A stretch of 64,000 nucleotides of DNA from Gordius sp. MW1 (GCA_964036665.1 OZ038533.1:3334001-3398000); one strand, 5' to 3'. Positions 11,743 to 25,929 are shown, counted from the first letter of the stretch. Numbers and translations: made by a program. Notes: generated by a model from the sequence alone, not told the origin.

Positions 11743-14700
11743 TTAAAAATAATATTTTTGAACAGTGTCGATAGTTTTCTCATCAATAGGATTATGTGCA
11801 CTTGAATGACTAAAATATAAAAATAATTGTATATTTCAATAATATTAAATTATTTAAATAAAATTTATCAAATAATAATTTATTTATCTTACTCTTCCAT
11901 CCATAAAGGGTTGGTGCGTCTAAATAAAAAAAAAAGATTTTATGATTTATTAAAAGTTTTAATTAATAATTTAACATGATTTATAAGATATTCATTACGT
12001 ATTGCGAACTAGAGATTGGGTTGCCACAGTGTATATATCTTTATCTAATTAAAACAAATGAACATTTATTTCGTTAACGCTTACATTCTGTAAATTTGAC
12101 ATTCATTTAATAAATTCAAATTAATTTTTCTTAAATTCATTAATTTACAGAGTTTGATGTAAATATTTCTAGTTACCTTATGTTTTAATTTATTTAACTA
12201 ATTTAGCAACGATTTTACAGATAAAATTAATTATCAGAACTTTAGTAATTATAAATTTAAATTGAAATTCAGTGTTTAAGTTAAATATATTAACTTAAGT
12301 CTTTCTTTCTTAACTTGAGTATAATATTAATATACATCAGTTTAGTCTTAATTTATGTATATGATACCATTTTTTGAGGTTAAAGCATTTTCCTTTGTTT
12401 TAGACCTAAATAAAATATAAAAAAATAATATAAATAAAAAGACTCATAATAACTAATCGACAAACTAACCTTAAATCTCGATCACAATCTGGCGGAGCGA
12501 GCATAAAGATCCACAACAAAAAAATAATAGCCCCAGAAAGCATGGTGACAAATATAGCAAAGACCATTATTGTTAATATCCGACTGGGTTGTCCAAAAGT
12601 TGGAATCGCCACATCTTGCTCAACAATTGTCCTGATTTCTTTTAGGTAAGATCTTTTTGGCTATAAAATATTAATTTCTACATTAAATCTTTTAAAATTA
12701 ATAAGTTAAACCGAATGCGACTCAAAATTGACTCATTTTTAAGCTTACACCTTGGGTTAAATTTTTATTAAAAGCTATTTTATATAAGGTTTCATGGGCG
12801 TAGCCAGGGGGAAGCAGGGGCGCCCCCCCCCCCAAATGGCAAAAAAAACATTTTTCAATGCAAAAAGCCTTAAAAATTAAAAAAAAATTATGTTTTGCCC
12901 CCCCCCCAATTGAACTTTTGAACGTTTCGCCCCCCCCCCCCCCTAATCCAAAACCTGGCTACGCCCATGTAAGGTTTAATCATACCTTAAAACTACACTA
13001 GGTGGAAATTTTCAAAAGTTACTTACACATATATTTTGTTGATTTAGGATTTGAAAGATTTAATTATGCTAATAATTTAATATTAACATAATTTTAAAAT
13101 CAATAACAGGTTCAACCCAAAGATTGTTAAAAAACCGCTATAAATTTTTAAGATAATTAATTATAATCTTTCAAAATAATCTACGCACGAACTTAATAGG
13201 GATATTACTATTTTTTAATTTGTGACTAAAATTATATTTTTGGCAAATTTTAAATTAAGTCCTAGCCGTTTTATGAAGGTGTAAACAGTGAAAATTTTTA
13301 CTTAGAACCGTTGAATAATTAAAATTATTAATACGATTTAGCTTGGGGCTAGATTTCCAATAATTTAAGATGTTTAAGGGATTTTAATTGTATTAGCCTG
13401 TATTCAACCCTATTTAGATTGGTCGTTAAGGCTGATTTACCCTTATGCTAGTTACGGTCATGGGTGAAATTCGAAATTGATATAGAGATTCTGGTTTAGA
13501 ATCTATGAGGTGCATTATTTGATGTTCGGACAGCAAGTTGAAACTTAATCTGTCCACCACTTGAATCTGGAACTCAAATGAGTATTTAATCGGCAAAACA
13601 TAATCGTAATCGTACACATTAGCTATCACTTCTTCTTCTTTCGTAGATTTGCCTAAAATTTCTACGCAAAAAATTATTACTTATTAATCAAAATTTTAAC
13701 TTTTAGATGCAAGGATCTTCTTGACAACTTCCAACCTATGTGCCAGGTCTAGCGTCGATAAGATGATGTTATTTGATATAGCATGGCTCATGGTCCTATA
13801 TAAATAATTTAATTTTAAAAAATTGTCCATTATGTTTAATCCAATTATATTATAGCAAAATTTAACCAACTCGCTAAATAATTTGTAAGAAATATCGTTG
13901 GGTTTTATGTTTTCCAATACATCCAACGCAACTGTCAGCGTTCGGCCTTCTCCATATATCCATACCTAGTAAATCATACATAAGTTTGCAATTACACTCT
14001 TCGAGGATAATGAAGAGGATTAAAAAAAATTTCCCACACCACAGTCCTGGTGGAGTTTCATGGGCCCGAGCCTGGCCTTAGCTCGATGTTTTTATTTAAA
14101 ATGTCTCAGAACCCGACCCGAGTCCGAATTACTTTTTTATTTTTGGCCTCAGCGCGAGCCCTGCCCGATTATTTTAGAATAGTCTCTTAACTAGTGTAAT
14201 TATCGAAAAAATTTAGCCTATAAATATAAAACGAAATTATTCTCATTAATTTGTAATTTAAAACGAGGGAAGTTCGGAGAAACTCCGATTTCTTTTGCCC
14301 CAATTTATTCAGCTAATTTTTTTTAACCTAAATATCAAACTTTATAATGATAAACTTTATTTGACTTTTATATAAATGATCATTTTGAATTTACATGTTA
14401 TATATTCAAAGGTCTAATATATGCTATATATATAAACAAGAGTAAAGTTTGATACCATGATTAACAAATTATAATAGAGAGGCAAAAGGTCTGGAGTTTA
14501 AAACTAAATATGTAAACTGTACGAAGATATTTATAACGAGTTGGTTATTTAAATAATATAGTATAAATGGTTAGTTAGCTTGGGGTTAAATTGGACCGAG
14601 CCCTGGCCTTTATTTGGGCTGCCCCATACATGGGCGTAGCCAGCATTGGAATCAGAGGGGGGCAATAATGATTTAGGAAGGGGAAGAATGAACATTATTT

Positions 14701-17700
14701 GAAATTTTAGTCATAATTTTAATAAATTTCAACAAATTTGAATTTAGAGGGGAGGACAGCCGCCCCTCCCTCTGCCCCTCCCCTTGGCTACGCCCATGGC
14801 CCCATACCCTATTATATTTTCAAATTTGGTCAGAGCCCGACCCAAAACTCTCTCTGGCCTGGCTTCGGGAGACCCGTGGAAGGTTCTACCCACAACTCAT
14901 GTTATAAACATACGTACATAAATGATGGCGCTATCCTTGAAATCGCTCCTCTTCCTATCCTTTACAGTAACTTTCATCTTAAAATATCCATCCACATAGC
15001 GTTCTAACCCTACAATTCCATTTTTCAAGACAATGGTGCTCCAACCTAAAGATGCCAAAATGCTAATTTACGTTTGGCTAGCTTTGTAATCATTTAATTT
15101 ATACGAAAATACGATTCATACCCTATACATATGGTTATGGTTAAATATGCATATTTATGACAAATAAAAAGTGTTATAAAAATTATCCATAGAATAATGT
15201 ATAACATTATGTCAAAGTACATCTAAACGGTCGAGTTATTATATTAACCGGATGAGCAAGTTATATAAAAAGAACACTAATCAAAATATTTAGTTAAAGG
15301 GGCCTAGAGATAGTGGCTTGATGAACGTCTATATTAGCTAAGCTTAAGTCGAAATTAGGTTATAAATTTTAGCTATCTGCAATGCTTATTACTATCCTTT
15401 CCACCTTGACTTGGTTGGTATTGAATGTTGAACCACTTCTCGTATTGGCTACGTCCCAGTGTCATAGTAACGTGGCTAGGTCTACCTTTCTCCCCATAAT
15501 AACTTAGCTCTGAGAGCGATATACTATAATTACGACAACAGGCTTCGCTGGCATCGCCATCAAATAGCTTTATTTCTGTCACCGTAGCCCCTTGATTGGT
15601 TCTCCAAGGTAAACCTGAATGATTTTGATTAAATTTTTTTGAACGAATACTTATATATATGGTGGTGCTTGAGTAATCAAATCCCTGACGCATACATATG
15701 GATTATGAAAATTATTTGCGAAGCCTCAAATTCAAGCGTTAGGGCAACAAATCGAGACTCTCACCCTTTTCGGCTTGAAATTGTATTACATCAAGGGATT
15801 GTTCTAAGTCCATTTTTATCTAATATAATTATGGACACAATAACAAGAGACATTTAAAAGCCATCGCCATGGTGTAGGTCATATGCCCATGATATAGTAC
15901 TATGCGAAGATACAAAGGATAAAGTATTCAAAGAAGCCGAAAAGTGATCAAAGTGCTTAGAAAATGTTTAAATGTCAAAGATCGAAAAACGGTATACATG
16001 GAGATGAAGAACGCATCCAGTAGCCAGGATTTAACTTAGAGGGAACAATAATGATCTAGGGAGGGGCAAACAGAGTATATTTAAAATTTTAACCATAAAA
16101 ATAGTAAATTTTAAAGAATTTTAGGATTTAGAGGGGGCAGCCATCCCTCCCTGCCACCCCCTGGCTACGCCCATGTGACCATGTAAAATACCTAAAAGTA
16201 GACAGGTTTACATACCTCGGCTCGATGTTACATCAAGAACGAGGTTGCGCAATATATGTCAATACAAGGATGGCTTAAATGGCGAAGTATATCCGATGTA
16301 ATGTGAGATAATAAAATGCCAATATGGTTGAAGACCAAAGTTTACAAATCCATCTTAAAACCGGTGTTACTCTATGGAAGTCAAACATGAGCATTAAACA
16401 CAGGGAAGGAAAGCTATTACAAGCCACGGAGATGAGAATGATACAGTGGAGCTTAGGGAATACTAAGCTCAACCACTTGCCGAATGACCTTCTAAAATGG
16501 GTTTACAACCTGTGGCGGACTAACGTAAATCGGCTAAGGTGGTAGTATGGCATATACTTAGAAGAGAGACGAATGTTGTAAATGAAAAAGTACTGGACAT
16601 GGAGGTACCGGGAGGAGAGGAAGTGGACGACCTCGTGTCACGTGGAAAGGACAAGTCGACAAAGTTATGATAACTAAGAAGATTAATCAAGACATGGCAC
16701 TTACCCTATCAAGATGGAAGAAACTCATCAAAACAAACCCCACGATTGTGGAATCAAATACTTAATAAAGAAGAAGAAGAGACTTATAAATAATTTAAAA
16801 CATACAAAAAAAGAAGAAGCAGACATTCTTATAGAGAGGCAATTACAAAAATTTGATATTTAATTATAATATAACGATTCTAATATTATAGCGAAATGAT
16901 CCTCTTTTTTGTATTTAACACATTTATAATATAAATTGTAATTAATATTTAGTGTTTTATCCTAAGTGTGTAGAAATTGGTTTTGTTGCCTATTATTGGA
17001 GAAAATAACATCACATTTATTATAAGGTAAGCAGTTTATAAATTCAATTAAAACCGGCTAGTTTTTGAAAGCATCTAACCTAGGCTCTTCAGAACCTGTT
17101 TAATTTTCTATGCAATTTTGGGAAGAGTGGGCGTAGCTTAAAGTTTAAGGTGAAGGCCGACAAAATGAGGGTAACAATTGTCGAGCATAATGGCTATAGT
17201 TATATATTTGCATTGACTTGAATAGGAAAAAGTTATATAAATAGCGTTAAAAATTTGTATTTTGTCCACTCCCCTAATTATAACTTAACTATAAATGGTA
17301 GACAGACATTAATAATATTTACCGATAACTATTAAATTTCAGCGTAGCGTTTGTAAGTCATCACCCATTCTTTTCTCGCAGCCAAAATTTAAATTTAAAA
17401 GGATATAAGAATCTTTTACGAATGAAATTGTAAGTTATAGAGGAATTATATTTGATTTTCTTATTAAAAGCATGTAATGAAAGGCATAAATCAATTAGTA
17501 TGAAAAAAGATAATTCGTTTACAAGAAATATCAATAATGACTTTGAAAAAACGATTATTATTAATCTTTATGTTTAAGAGGGAAGAACAAGACAGGCATA
17601 CTCTTAAAAAGGGAATGGGGACTAGCGTTGGAGAGAACGGCTAGACGGCAAGGTCAATTTGAAATTGGTATATCACTAAATTGAGACAGTTGAGGATGCT

Positions 17701-20700
17701 TGTTTTAAAAGAAGAATGTGGACTTCGTAATGGCCAACATTGTTTCATAAAAAATGGTAAAATGGAGTGGGAGAATGAAAGTGTAGTGAATGTTCTTAGG
17801 ATGAGGAGGTGGTGGAAAGTCGAATTTTGGACAGGTTACGACATGACATTATTCCAAGGGGGGTAAGGGGCGTATGAACTGGATGTGGATAGCATTTCAA
17901 GTTCTTTTAAACCTCCATTATTCCTATCATATAAGCTTTATATTATCAAATATTAAATCGCTTGTTCGATAAAAGGAATAAAAATCACGCGAAAAGACAT
18001 TATCCGCATAAGTCCTGAATTATTATCTACCAATCCTACCTTTCTGTCTCAATTAAATATTGCATTTTAATTCATGGTTGCCTACCAACGTAAAAAGTGC
18101 TCCTTTCCAATTTAGGTGCATGATCGTTAACATCTTGAACGGTGATATTAATTATGGCAGTTGATAATATTGTTTCAGAAACAGCTTGCGAATCATTAAT
18201 TTTTTGAGATATTAATTTAAAGTTTCTGGCACACAATTCTAGGAAATCTGGTTGAGAGTAATTGTAATCTTGATAAATGGGTGGGTCGCACGGTGAAAAC
18301 GGCCCAGGCTTAACTATAACCAAGGCTGAGTAGGAACCTCTAACTTCTCTATCCAAATAGCTCGTTGATATGAGCCGCCCTTAAAATCATTGCAATGAAT
18401 CATATAAATAAAGCAAAATTTTAAAAATAAGAAATGACTGAATTGAGTTATAAAAGTTATTTTAATCTAAAGCTCATCACAACTATTTAGACTTATATAA
18501 AAAAGGTTGCCAGACAATATACAAATTTAATAACGCATCAAACTGCTGATTAACTAGATAAACCTAAGTTGAAAATACATATAAAATGAAGCTCCAGTAA
18601 ATAACAATTAACAGTTTTAGTATTTATTTCATTTATCGCATTAAGCAAAACACACATTTCAGCAAAGTTGTCAACCTGAATAATAATCAACCGTCACATG
18701 ATCTTCGGGAAAATCTGCACAAATCATACAATAGTAAAAAGTAGCGTTGTCGCCAAGATCGGGATCGGACACGTTAAGTGTTCCAATTTCCCTGGTTGGC
18801 CTATTCAATATACTACCGACATCTATATTACTACGGGCCAAATGATTTTTCCAGTATAAGTATTCATCCGCTCCCAGCCGTGATGTTGCTGGTTTTGGCA
18901 GACGCTTGCCGAATCTCGCCTCTTGATTGTATGTTTCGTTTGTTGAATCATCTTCGTCTATATAAAATCGGATGGTTGGAGGAATCAAGAATGTTTGATT
19001 GACTTCGGTTTGATTGCTATCAGTAGCGCGTATATGTATTGTTCGAAACCATTGTTCTTGCAAGTTTACAATGGAACCTTGATCTTCGGTCCCTAATATA
19101 AATTTCGGCTGATTATCATTTACATCGAGGATTGTAATTTGAACGAATGTAAAGGTGGACGCTAGAGTTACGATCTTTTTGCCTTGTATTTGCAACTTTT
19201 GTAAAGCGACATCGTTTTTCATTGTTTCATCTAGCAATACTTTACTTGTTGAAGGATTGATTGAAAAGTTTACCGCGTTTTCATCCACTATCGAGATAGA
19301 CTTTGCTATCACTGTGAAGTTGTACGTGTCCTTGAATTCCCTATCTAAACCAGGTTTAATCCCAAACTCATCTCTCATCGTACAAAGGGTTAAGTTACCA
19401 GTGAGCATATTTAAACAAAAAGGCTCATATGTTTGTAGATACTTGGTTTGATTGGTAGGTAATAATGTCCAAATATCTTCTTTGGAATTTAACAAATCTT
19501 CGTATAAAGTAGCCGTTATGTCTTTATTGTGACTACGTATCCCTTGTTTCAAAACGTCAAACGGATTAAGAAATTCATATGTAATCATAACTCCCTCAGA
19601 ATCTGTCTTAATATTTCTAAAACTAGATCTATGTTTGTCAATCACTGTTTTATTGAGGTGAGGTTTGGTACTCGAGAGATCTAGGTCAGGTGTTAAGTTG
19701 CCAATTTCGAAGGCATTGCTTGCAAAAGGGTAATTAGTAGTAATTTCAAAATCAGTTAGCACATCTTGTCTCTTCTTCCGCACATAATAATATTGCTCTA
19801 TTCCTTCGTATATCGAAAATGGATTATCATTTACATAATCAGAAGGGTAATCTTCGTTACTATCTCCTCGCAATCTTTTTTTATCGTCTACATTATCCAA
19901 ACTATCCAAGTCATATACGTCTTCTACAGTTTTCCTGGCCTTTTCGGCTTTAAAAGTTGTTATTAAAGAACCGACAGGCAAATCCTAAAAAAATTCCGTA
20001 TAAAAGTTATTTTAAATAGGGTTACCTCTGGAATTTGAAAATTTGTCATTTCTTGCGATGGTGATACAAATATTATTCTTTCGTCTCTATTTTTTAGTAT
20101 CCTAACTTTTACCATAACATCGGTTGCATGATCGGGGTTTCCATCATCAACAACGACAGTCAATGTTAAATATTCTTTGCTTATTTTTCCTTTTACTGTT
20201 GCAATTGTCCTCACAATACCCGTCTGAGGGTGTACTGCAAAATATTCTTTAAAACAAAACATAAGGTTATAAGCAACTATTTATGATTTTTATAAATACG
20301 CTTGTAAACATATTTAAAATAAACCTAAATTTAACTTATCAATTTTAGCCATATTGTAGTGATGTGAATTATGATAACTTCGTTATTGTTAACGATTTTT
20401 AATTATTATGTATTCCTTGTGGAGGGCTAACACTCCTTTATGTTGCTGTTATTAAATTAGCATGTAAATTAGAAATAAAATAAATTACAAATTAAACGAA
20501 ATTATTAAACATATGTTTATTAAAAAATTATTTTTAAATATGATTACACCTGGCAATTATAAGGACGTCTTATATTTGAAAATTACAATTTTGACTCCAA
20601 ATTTCTTAAAACTTTTAAAATATGACTCACGCATTGTGTAAGTTTGACGAATAATAAAACATAATCATACATATGATAAATATACCATAAAAAAGTTATA

Positions 20701-22930
20701 AAAAATTGTTGTACTCGCATATGGATCGTGAGACTTGATTGAGTAAGTGACTTGAGATCCAATATCAGAATCCTCAGCTTCGATTTTGGTAATAAATGTT
20801 GAAGGGGGTGATAATTCCGATATAGTTATCATATAGTGGTTGTGTTTAATAATTGGATAATTGTCGTTTATGTTATCTAACGACAAATGCACCTATTTGT
20901 TTTCAAATTAGCAATATCATATGTGATTTGTTAATTATAAGTTCATTTATAAGCAAAAGTAAGCCATAAGACGCTTTTAATTTTATTGTTAATTAATAAT
21001 TCTTTAAAAGGCATTTGCAGTATGCATTACAAATTGTGATAAAATAATTTAAAAGACTAAATATATTTTTGGAGTTAAGCTGTCTTATCATGACTAAGCA
21101 ACATTTTTAACTTACCAAAAACTCTCTGCATAATGGATTCTCAGTTAAATTAATGGCGGAATAATTAAATGTTTTATGGTCCATATTATTAGAAGCACAT
21201 ATGTAAATGTCATTTAATAAATGATCTCTTTCGGATTCGAAGTCTAGTAAATGGGAATTTCCGATCCTCAAGATAGTACCGCGTTCCTTGACATCTAAGT
21301 AAGGTCTGGTATCAGGGGGGCCATTGTTGGATATGACACTGGCAAAGTAATAAGTAAAATTTTTGTATGCTTCAAAAGTTTTCATAAAATGATTTGATCT
21401 AACTAAATTTAGACTGTTTATGGTTAAGATTTGACTAGTTGACGTATCGCTATTAGGAACTTCTTGATCACTTGAAGATACGAAGTGTAAAAACTTTCCT
21501 TTACCAGGCTGCAAGTAAATTTGGGTTCCGACATTTTCTTTTTCAAAAACCATATTAGCAGCCCGTTTTAAGGGGGTCGGCCGTTCTTTCATTTTAACGG
21601 ACCAGTAATAACCTTTCTTAAAAGTTGGATATTGCTGGGACCTTTTCATGTAATTGAATCTCATTTTCAATTTTCCTGTCCTTTTAAAACTACTTTCATC
21701 ATTTAAGTTTTCTCCACCACTCAAAGCAAGGCTTTTATCTTCCTCATCTCCTTCTTTTAAAATATAAATTTCTTTGTTTTGATCATGCCCGGGTTTATTC
21801 TTTAAAATTAATTTTTCGTCAACTTGTGCCTGAAACCCTAAACTAACGATTTTGACATTATGCTTAACATAACTTTCTATGTCATTGCTGAAAGAATTGG
21901 AATTATTAGAGACATCTTTGATAATGAGTTTGTCGAAACTATATTCTGATTCTCTGGGCAATAAATTTAAAACTTTGCTATCAGTAACGTATAAAAACAT
22001 TTTTTTGATGTTAATGTCTTCCAAATTCTCAAGATTTAATGGAATCTCTTTCCAATAAAATAATTTCAGTAGAGTATAATTCTTAGAAACGTTGCCCAAA
22101 TCGCTTGAATTATTGGTGATGTTTAATTTTGAATCTGATTTAATATTATTAATCGGTACCCTATGAGAAATATTTGTAATGGTATAAGATTGCAATTTAA
22201 TCCAAGCTTGTGTCAGCCCAATCTTATCGTTAAGATTAAAGATGGGTGGAAGAAGTGGGAAAATTTGATATTTGCTCATACGGTTTATATTAATCAAAAC
22301 ATTTACTATAAATTATAAATTAGCTTGGACTTGTTATTATTTAATAACTCACTTATATTTGGGTAATATTTTTTAACCGTTTGGTCCATAATTAATACCC
22401 TTATTTTCAAATACCAAAGAGTAGCTCGTTTTATTACTTCTCTATCATAATTAACTTTTAAAATCTCGGTGGATTCAATATCTTTTGAAGTTTTTATGTT
22501 CATATCACTAGGTTTAAACTTTAATTCCCATCCTTGATTGTTGGTTGTTATGTGAATAAAAGGTAGTTTCGATGCATTTTGTGATAATCCTTTATGACTC
22601 CATAGAGTTATTCCATAATCTGAATAAGCTGTTTGCTGGAACATTGTGTAAGAATGAACGTGTAAATTTCTACGACCCAAGTTATTTAATTCGTAAATTT
22701 GGCTGTCTTTTACATCAAGATTCATTATGGGAACGGGGTTTTGGTTGGATAACATCGACTCATATTGTTCATCTAATTTAATTATGAAAAAAACAAACGT
22801 TAGAAGTTAAAATTTTTATTTTACCGGTTAAATTTATAGTTATGAGATTTGGGAAATTGTTTTGAAAGCACGAAATATCGAATTTCGCGATGTTTTCTTC
22901 AGTAGCTACTGCCTCCTTTTCCAAGCATAA
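11743..22930 (-). CDS. CDH23/PCDH15-like transmembrane cadherin
   Basis: Minus-strand exons joined in phase: 22772-22353, 22305-21116, 20892-20715, 20246-20026, 19984-18676, 18379-18086, 15614-15393, 15045-14918, 13965-13701, 13652-13441, 12660-12470, 11919-11893 and 11809-11743 (stop). A further exon at about 22930-22826 feeds in, but the start and signal peptide were not found. About 1,600 residues. At least five diverged cadherin repeats carry LDNINDNYP, LDVNDNQP, QDVNDHAP, YLDRE and KLFDGDAS, with long serine/asparagine-rich insertions. Then follow a membrane-adjacent domain (FEFQIQVVDRLSFNLLSEHQ), one membrane helix (ILTIMVFAIFVTMLSGAIIF) and a 40-residue tail (RTNPLWMEDHSSAHNP). From memory, the domain and the NPLW motif resemble CDH23 and PCDH15, which form stereocilia and microvilli links. 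Calcium-dependent adhesion is inferred. The introns hold a LINE fragment and two MITEs. Confidence 0.82.
12793..12969. mobile_element. MITE, CATGGGCGTAGCCAG family, copy 2
   Basis: Terminal repeats CATGGGCGTAGCCAG and GGCTACGCCCATG are bounded by an exact 8-bp duplication TAAGGTTT (12785-12792 and 12970-12977). The core is C-rich and A-rich. It lies in a cadherin intron. Confidence 0.88.
14045..14880. repeat. Dispersed repeat rich in GCCCGACCC words, interrupted by a MITE
   Basis: The two ends carry GGGCCCGAGCCTGGCC, AACCCGACCCGAG, CAGAGCCCGACCC and CTGGCTTCGGGAGACCCGTG. Similar words occur at about 28295-28400, 30055-30175, 30900-31060, 35595-35745, 43000-43155 and 60150-60460, so this is a dispersed family. 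The MITE at 14629-14798 is inserted within it. No clear terminal repeats were found. Confidence 0.55.
14629..14798. mobile_element. MITE, CATGGGCGTAGCCAG family, copy 3
   Basis: An exact 8-bp duplication GCCCCATA (14621-14628 and 14799-14806) flanks CATGGGCGTAGCCAG and its inverted partner. It sits inside a GCCCGACCC-type repeat, so it is the younger insertion. It lies in a cadherin intron. Confidence 0.88.
15670..16780 (+). mobile_element. LINE fragment (copy B), reverse-transcriptase part, antisense in cadherin intron
   Basis: Translated pieces are reverse transcriptase of the same family as copy A: IPDAYIWIMKIICEASNSSV, LHQGIVLSPFLSNIIMD, YAHDIVLCEDT (the usual YADD is changed), then MIQWSLGNTKL and a 3' AATAAAGAAGAAGAAGAG tail. 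The frame is broken many times. A MITE is inserted at about 16014-16175. The LINE starts only about 60 bp beyond the cadherin exon at 15614. Confidence 0.8.
16014..16175. mobile_element. MITE, CATGGGCGTAGCCAG family, copy 4, nested in LINE copy B
   Basis: The right end is GGCTACGCCCATG. The left end is decayed (CATCCAGTAGCCAGG). The core matches other copies (GGGACAATAATGATNTAGG-like, then ATTTAGAGGGGGCAG). LINE sequence resumes on both sides, so the MITE landed in the LINE. The target duplication is no longer clear. Confidence 0.7.
16800..18050. other. Intron sequence, one less AT-rich patch of unknown nature
   Basis: The stretch lies between LINE copy B and the cadherin exon 18086-18379. 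The patch 17575-17880 is richer in G and holds an open plus-strand frame (17681-17866) with no recognisable domain. Nothing else was identified. Confidence 0.4.
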
Positions 22931-22989
22931 TTAATATTGAAACCAAAATTTGTAATTACTTGGGTCGATGATTCCAGTAAGAAATAGAT

Positions 22990-24680
22990 GGCTAAAGATG
23001 AAAAAATAACTTATTTTTTATTTTTATTAATGCAAAATCATGGCTTTGACCAGGACTTAATATTTAGTATGGGAAAGGAAAGGCTTGATTAATAAAAATT
23101 TTAGACATACCAATGAAAATTTATTGTCAATATGATCTTTATTTTACTATTTAACTTATCAAAATTTAATAAAATTTTATTTAAAAATAGGTAGAAAAAA
23201 TTAAGTTATCGTGTTATATAATTTTATTATAGTTGTGTAGCAATACTTCCCTGCGCGACTGTGGCTATGCCCATGAATATGTCAAAAATTATTTTTCATT
23301 AATTCAAGTGTCAAAATATACTCACTATAACTATAAAGGATTCTCCTGTACAATAAACTCCTCTGTGCCATGTCACCTTCAAATTTCGTAGTAAATTTTT
23401 AATTAATTTAAAATTTCAATATTAAATTGATATCGTTATAAGTATTTAAGAAATTTTTGTTATATCTTGTTGCATGTTTTTAAGTTATAAAATATTTATA
23501 AATGACGATTTCTTATATAAAGATTAAATTTGGATAAGAATAGCAAGTAAATGATTTAGAGTCGATAATATAAATGAGAAATATATATATATTATATAAA
23601 CATTTCAATTTTACAACAAATATAATTTTGAGACGCTTAATATTTTAATTTACAAAATGAATGTTAATAATTTGCTGGAAAATTTTTTTTTTTAATATTG
23701 TTAAATTTTTATAATTTTGCAGTAAAGGCATTGAAGAATACCTTGAGATTGTCGGAATGAGCAGGATGCTAATATAGGAACATTATAAAATATTTAGTCC
23801 TAGTATAAAATTCAAAATTGTGGTCATACATGACCGCATTTTTTAAGGTAGCTTATCTTAAAAAATTTACCCCTAAGGTTGTTTTTAATTACATAAAAAT
23901 TCCCATCTTCTAAATGAGAAAAAGCATCATACAAAATTTTAATTTCCGTAGATCTTTGTTAAAAAATTAAACTTCCCTATAATTTTATTCAAACAAATCT
24001 TGCACAAAGATTTTTCCCCTAACAATATTTCATCGATATAAGATTAAAATGTGTAAAGTAATTTTTGCAATTTTTTTCCACGAAAGAATGATCACTAGAA
24101 CGCCTAAGATATAACCAGGTTAATTTTTAATAATGTAACGTGCAGAACCATTTAAATATTATAACACTAATAAAATTAAAATTTATAAACAAATTAATTG
24201 TTTGAATATTCTTGAGCGTAGCTAAGGGGACCAGTGAGGTCTCTCCCCTATTTAAATTTTTAAATATTCAAGTAAATCAAGGTAAAAGCAAAGAATTTTG
24301 AATTTGCTGTTCCCTAAAAATGCTCAAACTATTTTTCATATTCAATACCCATAGAAATATATCAAAAAAATCAATTTATATGGAGGGAGAAAATGCCAGT
24401 TAAATGAAATAATAGACTCGTAATCTTAAATTGAGAAGGCGAAACCATACACTCCACAAGGAATAATTGATTGTAGAAAAGATCATATAGGAATTGAAAC
24501 CACTCGTCTTAGGAAATAATATAGAAAAAAGGCCAAAGTTCTATTGGTAAAATTAAGCCAGATTGTAAACTGTTATTATCGAGGGGCCACACTTTATATA
24601 TCTTTTTAATGGCGATCAACATGGCTCTATTATATGTTGTAATTTTTAGTTTTAATCTATGTTATGACCAGGTGCTATAC
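22990..24680. other. AT-rich sequence upstream of the recovered cadherin exons
   Basis: The missing cadherin 5' exons may lie here, but no signal peptide was recognised. Decayed ends of the CATGGGCGTAGCCAG family appear near 23255-23275 (GTGGCTATGCCCATG) and 24213-24230. No other feature was seen. Confidence 0.4.
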
Positions 24681-24689
24681 CTATAAAAG

Positions 24690-25925
24690 CATTGCTCGGA
24701 TGCCACGACCATGACGAACAAGATATTGGTAGAAGAGCGAATTCCTAATCAATGGAGAGCAAGCACGATTAGAACCTTTTTCAAAGGCAAAGGAGATTCT
24801 CAGGGGTGTGGCAATTACAGAGGTATCAAGCTAACTTACCACTCTTTAAAGCTTATGGAAATGATCTAAGCAACACTAAAAAATGAGGCGGAAATATCGG
24901 CTAATCAATTCGGAATTGTTGACGGCAAATCCATAATCGACCCACTCTTGGCACTGACAAATGCTGGATAAATATGGTGAAAGAAGAAGAGATATACATA
25001 TGGTCCTTATTTGGAAAAAGCTTATGACACGGCCCCTCGCGATTTAATATGGTGGGCCGTGGAAAAGCCCTGACGCTTATGTACAGCGTTTGAAAATTTA
25101 TCAAGAAACATGGTCGGAAACTCTTTGAAATTGAATTACATCAAGGATCTGCTCTAAGTCTCTTTTTATCTAATATTATTATGGACATGAGACATTCAAA
25201 GTCCATCGCTATGGTATGCTATATGCCGATGATAAAGTCCTATGCGAAGACAAAGGGGAAATTATTTGGAAAGCCGAAAAGTGGTCAAACCGCTTAGATG
25301 TATATGGTTTAAAGGTCAACGATCAAAAAACATAGAGATCCTCTAAAGTATTAAAAGTAGACAGATTTACGTACCTCGGCTCGATGTTACATCAAGAGGG
25401 AGGTTGCGCAACAGAAGTCAATGCATGGTTTCAAAAAGCATAGTTTAAAGGCAAAGTATGGTGTAATGTGGGACAAGTAAAGGCCAGTATGGTTGAAGAG
25501 TAAAGTTTAATCCATCGCAAGTCTATTACTCTATGGAAGTTAAACATAGGCATTAAACACCACGGAAGAGAAACTATCTTAAACTATGGAAATTAAAATG
25601 ATACGATGGAGCTTGGGATATACTTAGCTCGACGATATGACGAATGAACAAAATGGATATTTAACCTATGGCGGACATCATTAACGAAAATCGGTTAAGG
25701 TGGTATGGGCATACACTAACAAGGGAGTCGAATGATGTAAATCAAAAAGTACTGGACATCGAGGTACAGTGAGAGCAAGAGGACGATATCACGAGGGAAA
25801 GGCAAGTCGACAAAGTTGTAAAAACTAAGAGATTAATCAAGACATGACAATTACCCGATCAAGATGGAAGATTATCAATACAAACCCCACAACTGTGAAA
25901 CCAAATAATTGATAAGAAAAAGAAG
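24690..25925 (+). mobile_element. LINE fragment (copy C), the longest in the window
   Basis: Pieces in order: ILVEERIPNQWRASTIRTFF, KGKGDSQGCGNYRGIKLTYH (RT block), a region corresponding to EKAYD, a YADDKVLCED catalytic block, the LRWYGH-type C-terminal block, and a tail AAGAAAAAGAAGAAGAATC. Several frame breaks make it a dead copy. It is probably the same family as copies A and B. Confidence 0.85.
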
Positions 25926-25929
25926 AAGA

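Noticed and set aside
15615-15684. Extension of a cadherin exon to an acceptor at 15684
   Set aside because: Part of that stretch reads as LINE reverse transcriptase on the other strand. The acceptor at 15614 gives the right phase and a proper cadherin repeat start (FYVGLPWRTNQGATVTEI).
17681-17866. Possible 61-residue gene in the cadherin intron
   Set aside because: No domain, no splice context and no start context; it may be part of an old repeat.
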